This document shows positions 5,653-8,591 of a DNA stretch of 8,591 bases, in pieces; position 1 is the first letter of the stretch, and each line of letters starts with the position of its first letter. This DNA comes from Phyllobacteriaceae bacterium (lineage in GTDB: Bacteria; Pseudomonadota; Alphaproteobacteria; Rhizobiales; Devosiaceae). The position numbers were made by a program, and so were the translations under genes. The notes beneath the pieces are model-generated. The model ran no database searches, had not been told where the DNA came from, and saw nothing but the letters and a program-made list of their open reading frames with translations. Where the stretch lies: the NCBI GenBank assembly GCA_012799265.1, contig JAAZLP010000283.1, forward strand, positions 1 to 8,591, written 5' to 3'.

Positions 5653-6873
5653 TCAGCCGAAAAATTTCTGGGCGCGCTCAATGCCATCCACCAGCGCGTC
5701 AATATCGTCTTTGCCGTTATATAGGGCGAGCGATGCCCGGCAGGTAGAGGTCACGCCAAAACGATGCAACAGCGGTTGGGCACAATGGGTGCCCGCGCGG
5801 ACGGCGATGCCATAGCGGTCAAGGATCGTCGCCACGTCATGGGCATGGGCCCCGGCAATCTCGAAAGAGAAAATGCCTCCCTTGCCCGGTGCATTGCCGA
5901 TGATGCGCAGCGAATTGATGCGTGAAAGGCGCTCCTGCGCATAGGTCGCAACCTCATGCTCATGCGCCGCGATCGCCTCGCGACCAAGCGCAGTCATGTA
6001 GTCGAGCGCCGCGCCGAGGCCCATGGCCTGGACAATGGCTGGCGTGCCCGCCTCGAAGCGATGCGGCGGCTCGTTATAGGTCACGCCTTCCAGCGTCACC
6101 GTCTCAATCATCTCGCCGCCGCCCTGGTAAGGCTGCATGTCGGCGAGCAGATCATATTTGCCATAGAGCACGCCAATCCCGGTCGGGCCGTAGAGCTTGT
6201 GGCCGGTCATGATGTAGAAATCGGCGTCGAGGTCCTGCACATCGACTGGTACGTGGACCGCGCCCTGCGATCCGTCGATCAGAACGGGAATGCCCTTTGC
6301 GTGAGCAATCGCGATCAAGTCCTTGATAGGATTGATGGTTCCCAGCACGTTGGACATATGCGTAACCGCAACGACACGCGTCCTGTCGGTCAGCGCGGCC
6401 TCAAAGGCGTCGAGATCGAGGCTTCCGTCGTCGCGCACATCGACAAACTTCAGCACCGCACCCTTGCGTTCACGATGAAAATGCCAGGGCACGATATTGG
6501 AGTGATGCTCCATGACGGTCGTGACGATCTCGTCGCCTTCGGTGATGCGTGGACCGGCAAAGGACGAGGACACGAGGTTGATCGCCTCGGTGGCCGACTT
6601 GGTGAAGATGATCTCCTCAACGCGCCCCGCATTGAGGAATTTGCGCACGCTTTCGCGGCCGGCTTCGTAGCCTTCGGTCGCGCGGTTCGCCAGCGTATGC
6701 AGGCCCCGATGCACATTGGCATATTCGTGCCGATAGCCGCGATCCATCCGGTCCAGCACCTGCACCGGCTTCTGCGCCGACGCGCCGCTATCGAGATAGA
6801 CCAGCCGATGGCCGTGAATCTGTTCTGCCAGGATCGGAAAATCAGCGCGGACTTTGGCGAGATCGAAGGTCAT
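5653..6873 (-). CDS. sufS: Cysteine desulfurase SufS (group II, PLP-dependent)
   Basis: Removes sulfur from L-cysteine, leaving alanine and an enzyme persulfide that feeds cluster assembly on SufBCD. With ATG at 6871-6873 the protein has 406 aa, and the key residues fall at the numbering I recall for E. coli SufS: His123 (MEHHSN), Asp200 and Gln203 (LIDGSQ), Lys226 binding PLP (TGHKLYGP), Cys364 carrying the persulfide (RAGTHCAQP) and Arg379. That agreement is my main reason for this start, along with GAG 7 bases before it. A GTG at 6883-6885 would add four residues (MSQQ) but has no visible ribosome binding site. The short RAGTHCAQP loop is typical of group II (SufS/CsdA) enzymes rather than IscS. 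No sufE or sufU partner is seen here; SufT follows directly. The 84-base gap from sufD contains a palindromic element. Confidence 0.96.
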   Translation of the reverse strand: MTFDLAKVRADFPILAEQIHGHRLVYLDSGASAQKPVQVLDRMDRGYRHEYANVHRGLHTLANRATEGYEAGRESVRKFLNAGRVEEIIFTKSATEAINLVSSSFAGPRITEGDEIVTTVMEHHSNIVPWHFHRERKGAVLKFVDVRDDGSLDLDAFEAALTDRTRVVAVTHMSNVLGTINPIKDLIAIAHAKGIPVLIDGSQGAVHVPVDVQDLDADFYIMTGHKLYGPTGIGVLYGKYDLLADMQPYQGGGEMIETVTLEGVTYNEPPHRFEAGTPAIVQAMGLGAALDYMTALGREAIAAHEHEVATYAQERLSRINSLRIIGNAPGKGGIFSFEIAGAHAHDVATILDRYGIAVRAGTHCAQPLLHRFGVTSTCRASLALYNGKDDIDALVDGIERAQKFFG

Positions 6874-6904
6874 CTGCTGGCTCACAAAGTTCTGAGGCGA
6901 CGAC

Positions 6905-6928
6905 GCCCTCCCCGCATGCGGGGAAGGC
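6905..6928. repeat. REP-like palindrome between sufD and sufS
   Basis: A perfect 16-bp palindrome, TCCCCGCATGCGGGGA (6909-6924), is extended by three more pairs on each side after one mismatch, giving 12-bp arms over 6905-6928. A smaller stem, AGCCC-AGG-GGGCT (6938-6950), lies between it and the sufD stop codon. Elements of the form CTCCCCGCATGCGGGGAGG are, from general recall, dispersed repeats in Rhizobiales-type genomes; the number of copies in this genome is unknown. The position inside an operon suggests a role in mRNA stability or partial termination between sufD and sufS. Confidence 0.6.
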
Positions 6929-6957
6929 AGAAATTGCAGCCCAGGGGGCTCAGACCG

Positions 6958-8163
6958 TTAGTTGCCGCCGAGCAGCCAGCCGTCGACAATGCCCTGCAAT
7001 GCTTCGTTGAGGGATTCGTCTTCGATCGGGTCGATCAGTTCAGCGATAAAGCCACGAACCAGCATGGTCTCTGCCTCGGCCTTGGGAACACCGCGGCTGA
7101 GGAGATAGAAGAGGCTGTCTTCGTCAAGCTGACCGCAGGTCGAGCCGTGGCCGCAGACGACGTCGTCGGCATAGATTTCCAGCTCGGGCTTCGAGAGGAT
7201 TTCCGCTTCATCCGACAGCATCAGGCCCTGATGCATGAACTTGGCGTCGGTCTTCTGCGCGTCGCGAACCACCACCAGCTTGCCCTGCACCACTGCCTTC
7301 GAGCGACCGCGGGCGATCGACTTGAACAGCGGCTGCGACGAGGTATGCGGCACCGCATGAGTCGCTTCCATGGTGATGTCGGCGTGCTGGCCGTCGGAAA
7401 CGAGGTTGAGCCCCGTTACGTCGGCATGCGCCCCCGCCCCATCCATCTTCGGGAAAAGATGGGTACGGGCAAGACCGGCACCGGCATGCACCACCAGCGT
7501 GCGCAGCTTGGCGCCATCAGCGAGGTGATACTCGTTGGTGGCGAAGTGGCTGGCGGCGCGGGCGCTGAGATCAATGGTGATGTGGGTGAGCTCAGCGTCC
7601 TTGCCCAGAGAGATATAGCTCGCGTGGTTGGCAACATGCGCCGCGTCCGAACCCGAGAAGGTTTCGAGGATGACGGCGGAAGCACCGTCGGCCACGAAGA
7701 TTTTCACGGCGTCGGAAACGTGTGCCGCTTCGCCTTCGGTGCGACGTTCGATCTGGATCACCGGGTCAACCGAGCTTTCCAGCGTCAGCGTCAGCACTTC
7801 CTTGGCGAACGCATTGCTGAGATTGACCAGCATGTCGTCGCGCGTCGTCAGCACGCCGCCTTCGGTCTTGCCGACTATGACACCAGCCGGAGCGGCTGCT
7901 GCATTCTGCACCACGCCATTGGCGATCATCAGATTGTAGGCGCCCGGAACGCGCAGCGCCGGGGCGCTGGCTTCATTGGCCGGCTGAGCCAGCGGCGGAA
8001 TGGTCTGCAGCAGGCTCTTGAGGTCGGTATAGTGATAGGCCTCGACGCGACGGGTCGGCAGGCCGACCGCGCTGATGCGTTCGGCGACCTGGTCGGCACC
8101 GACAGCCTTCAACTGGGCGATAAGGGTTTCCTCGGCAGCGCCGAGGCGGACAGGAAATCGCAT
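6958..8163 (-). CDS. sufD: Fe-S cluster assembly protein SufD
   Basis: A 401-aa subunit of the SufBC2D scaffold, where the SufB/SufD interface builds the nascent cluster. The C-terminal SufBD core is clear: KPELEIYADDVVCGHGSTCG (325-344) followed by DEDSLFYLLSRGV and a helical end (FIAELIDPI...GIVDGWL). Cys337 and His339 in CGHG align with the region holding Cys358 and His360 of E. coli SufD, the latter implicated as a cluster ligand at the SufB interface. The N-terminal part (about 1-110) is variable, with the helical YHYTDLKSLL stretch normal for SufD. The ATG at 8161-8163 follows the sufC stop by just 2 bases. Its GGAGAGG lies inside the end of sufC, 10 bases upstream, suggesting translational coupling. 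The length is close to the family norm and nothing is truncated. Confidence 0.96.
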   Translation of the reverse strand: MRFPVRLGAAEETLIAQLKAVGADQVAERISAVGLPTRRVEAYHYTDLKSLLQTIPPLAQPANEASAPALRVPGAYNLMIANGVVQNAAAAPAGVIVGKTEGGVLTTRDDMLVNLSNAFAKEVLTLTLESSVDPVIQIERRTEGEAAHVSDAVKIFVADGASAVILETFSGSDAAHVANHASYISLGKDAELTHITIDLSARAASHFATNEYHLADGAKLRTLVVHAGAGLARTHLFPKMDGAGAHADVTGLNLVSDGQHADITMEATHAVPHTSSQPLFKSIARGRSKAVVQGKLVVVRDAQKTDAKFMHQGLMLSDEAEILSKPELEIYADDVVCGHGSTCGQLDEDSLFYLLSRGVPKAEAETMLVRGFIAELIDPIEDESLNEALQGIVDGWLLGGN

Positions 8164-8165
8164 GG

Positions 8166-8591
8166 TTACGCAGCCTCTCCGCCGTAGCTGGCATAGCCTT
8201 CAGCTTCGAGCTTGAGCGCCAGGTCCTTGTCACCGCTCTCGACGATACGGCCGTCGGAGAAGACGTGTACCACGTCCGGAACGATATGGTTCAGCAGGCG
8301 CTGGTAGTGGGTGATGACAAGCATCGAGCGCTGGCCGTCGCGGAGCGAGTTCACGCCCTTCGAAACGACCTGCAGCGCGTCGATGTCGAGACCGGAGTCG
8401 GTTTCGTCGAGCACAGCCAGCGATGGCTTCAGCAGCGCCATCTGCATGATTTCAGCGCGCTTCTTTTCACCACCCGAGAAGCCAACGTTCAGCGGGCGCT
8501 TGAGCATGGCATTGTCGATGTTGAGCTGGCTGCCAGCTTCCTTGACAAGACGCATGAAGTCCGGGGTCGAGAGTTCACCCTCGCCGCGCGC
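8166..8591 (-). CDS. sufC: Fe-S cluster assembly ATPase SufC, C-terminal part (5' end outside window)
   Basis: The last 141 codons of SufC, the ABC-type ATPase that drives conformational change in SufBCD. Visible are the ABC signature in NVGFSGGEKKRAEI, the Walker B stretch SLAVLDETDSGLDIDAL with its catalytic Glu and D-loop, and the H-loop histidine in MLVITHYQRLL. The DETDSGLDIDAL form and the SGGEKKR signature are typical of SufC rather than transport ATPases. Walker A and the Q-loop lie beyond position 8591. The frame runs open to the window edge, so the Met at 8553-8555 is internal and not a start. The gene ends with TAA two bases before sufD. sufB is expected further upstream, by analogy with other suf operons. 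Confidence 0.96.
   Translation of the reverse strand, partial: ARGEGELSTPDFMRLVKEAGSQLNIDNAMLKRPLNVGFSGGEKKRAEIMQMALLKPSLAVLDETDSGLDIDALQVVSKGVNSLRDGQRSMLVITHYQRLLNHIVPDVVHVFSDGRIVESGDKDLALKLEAEGYASYGGEAA

Noticed and set aside
5956..8187. 743-codon open frame on the plus strand, antisense to sufS and sufD
   Set aside because: It is a by-product of GC-rich codon use opposite two well-identified genes and runs across their intergenic palindrome. Its translation is rich in Arg, His and Val with no recognisable domain.

Overview
The window looks like a chromosomal segment of a GC-rich alphaproteobacterium, probably Hyphomicrobiales and possibly Devosia-like. That placement is inferred from gene content, protein style and GC-rich palindromic repeats; no database search was possible. 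Almost all of it is housekeeping. I did not find a convincing new biological system, and the points worth a second look are small-scale: residue substitutions, gene junctions and repeats.

Layout, left to right. Positions 1-343 hold the 3' end of a cytochrome P450 gene (+). A 337-base non-coding stretch follows, with a hairpin after the P450 gene and a good promoter candidate at 399-426. That promoter would give the next gene, a DEAD-box RNA helicase (681-2138, +, TTG start), a leader of roughly 250 nt. After a short AT-rich gap with an extended -10 promoter candidate comes a soluble GGDEF diguanylate cyclase (2280-3347, +). It converges with aroA (EPSP synthase, 3348-4625, -) with no base between the two stop codons.

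The rest is on the minus strand. It is the distal part of a SUF iron-sulfur cluster assembly operon, transcribed right to left: sufC (cut by the window edge), sufD, sufS, sufT, sufA, and then aroA after a 198-bp gap. SufC is the ATPase of the SufBCD scaffold and SufD its partner. SufS takes sulfur from cysteine, SufA is an A-type carrier and SufT a DUF59/MIP18-type maturation factor. sufB and the front of the operon would lie beyond position 8591. REP-like palindromes lie between sufD and sufS and between sufA and aroA; they may affect mRNA stability or partial termination.

The helicase and the cyclase have promoter candidates of their own. The suf genes are spaced like a single transcription unit (gaps of 2, 84, 11 and 50 bases). 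I saw no tRNA, rRNA, CRISPR array, insertion sequence or attachment site.
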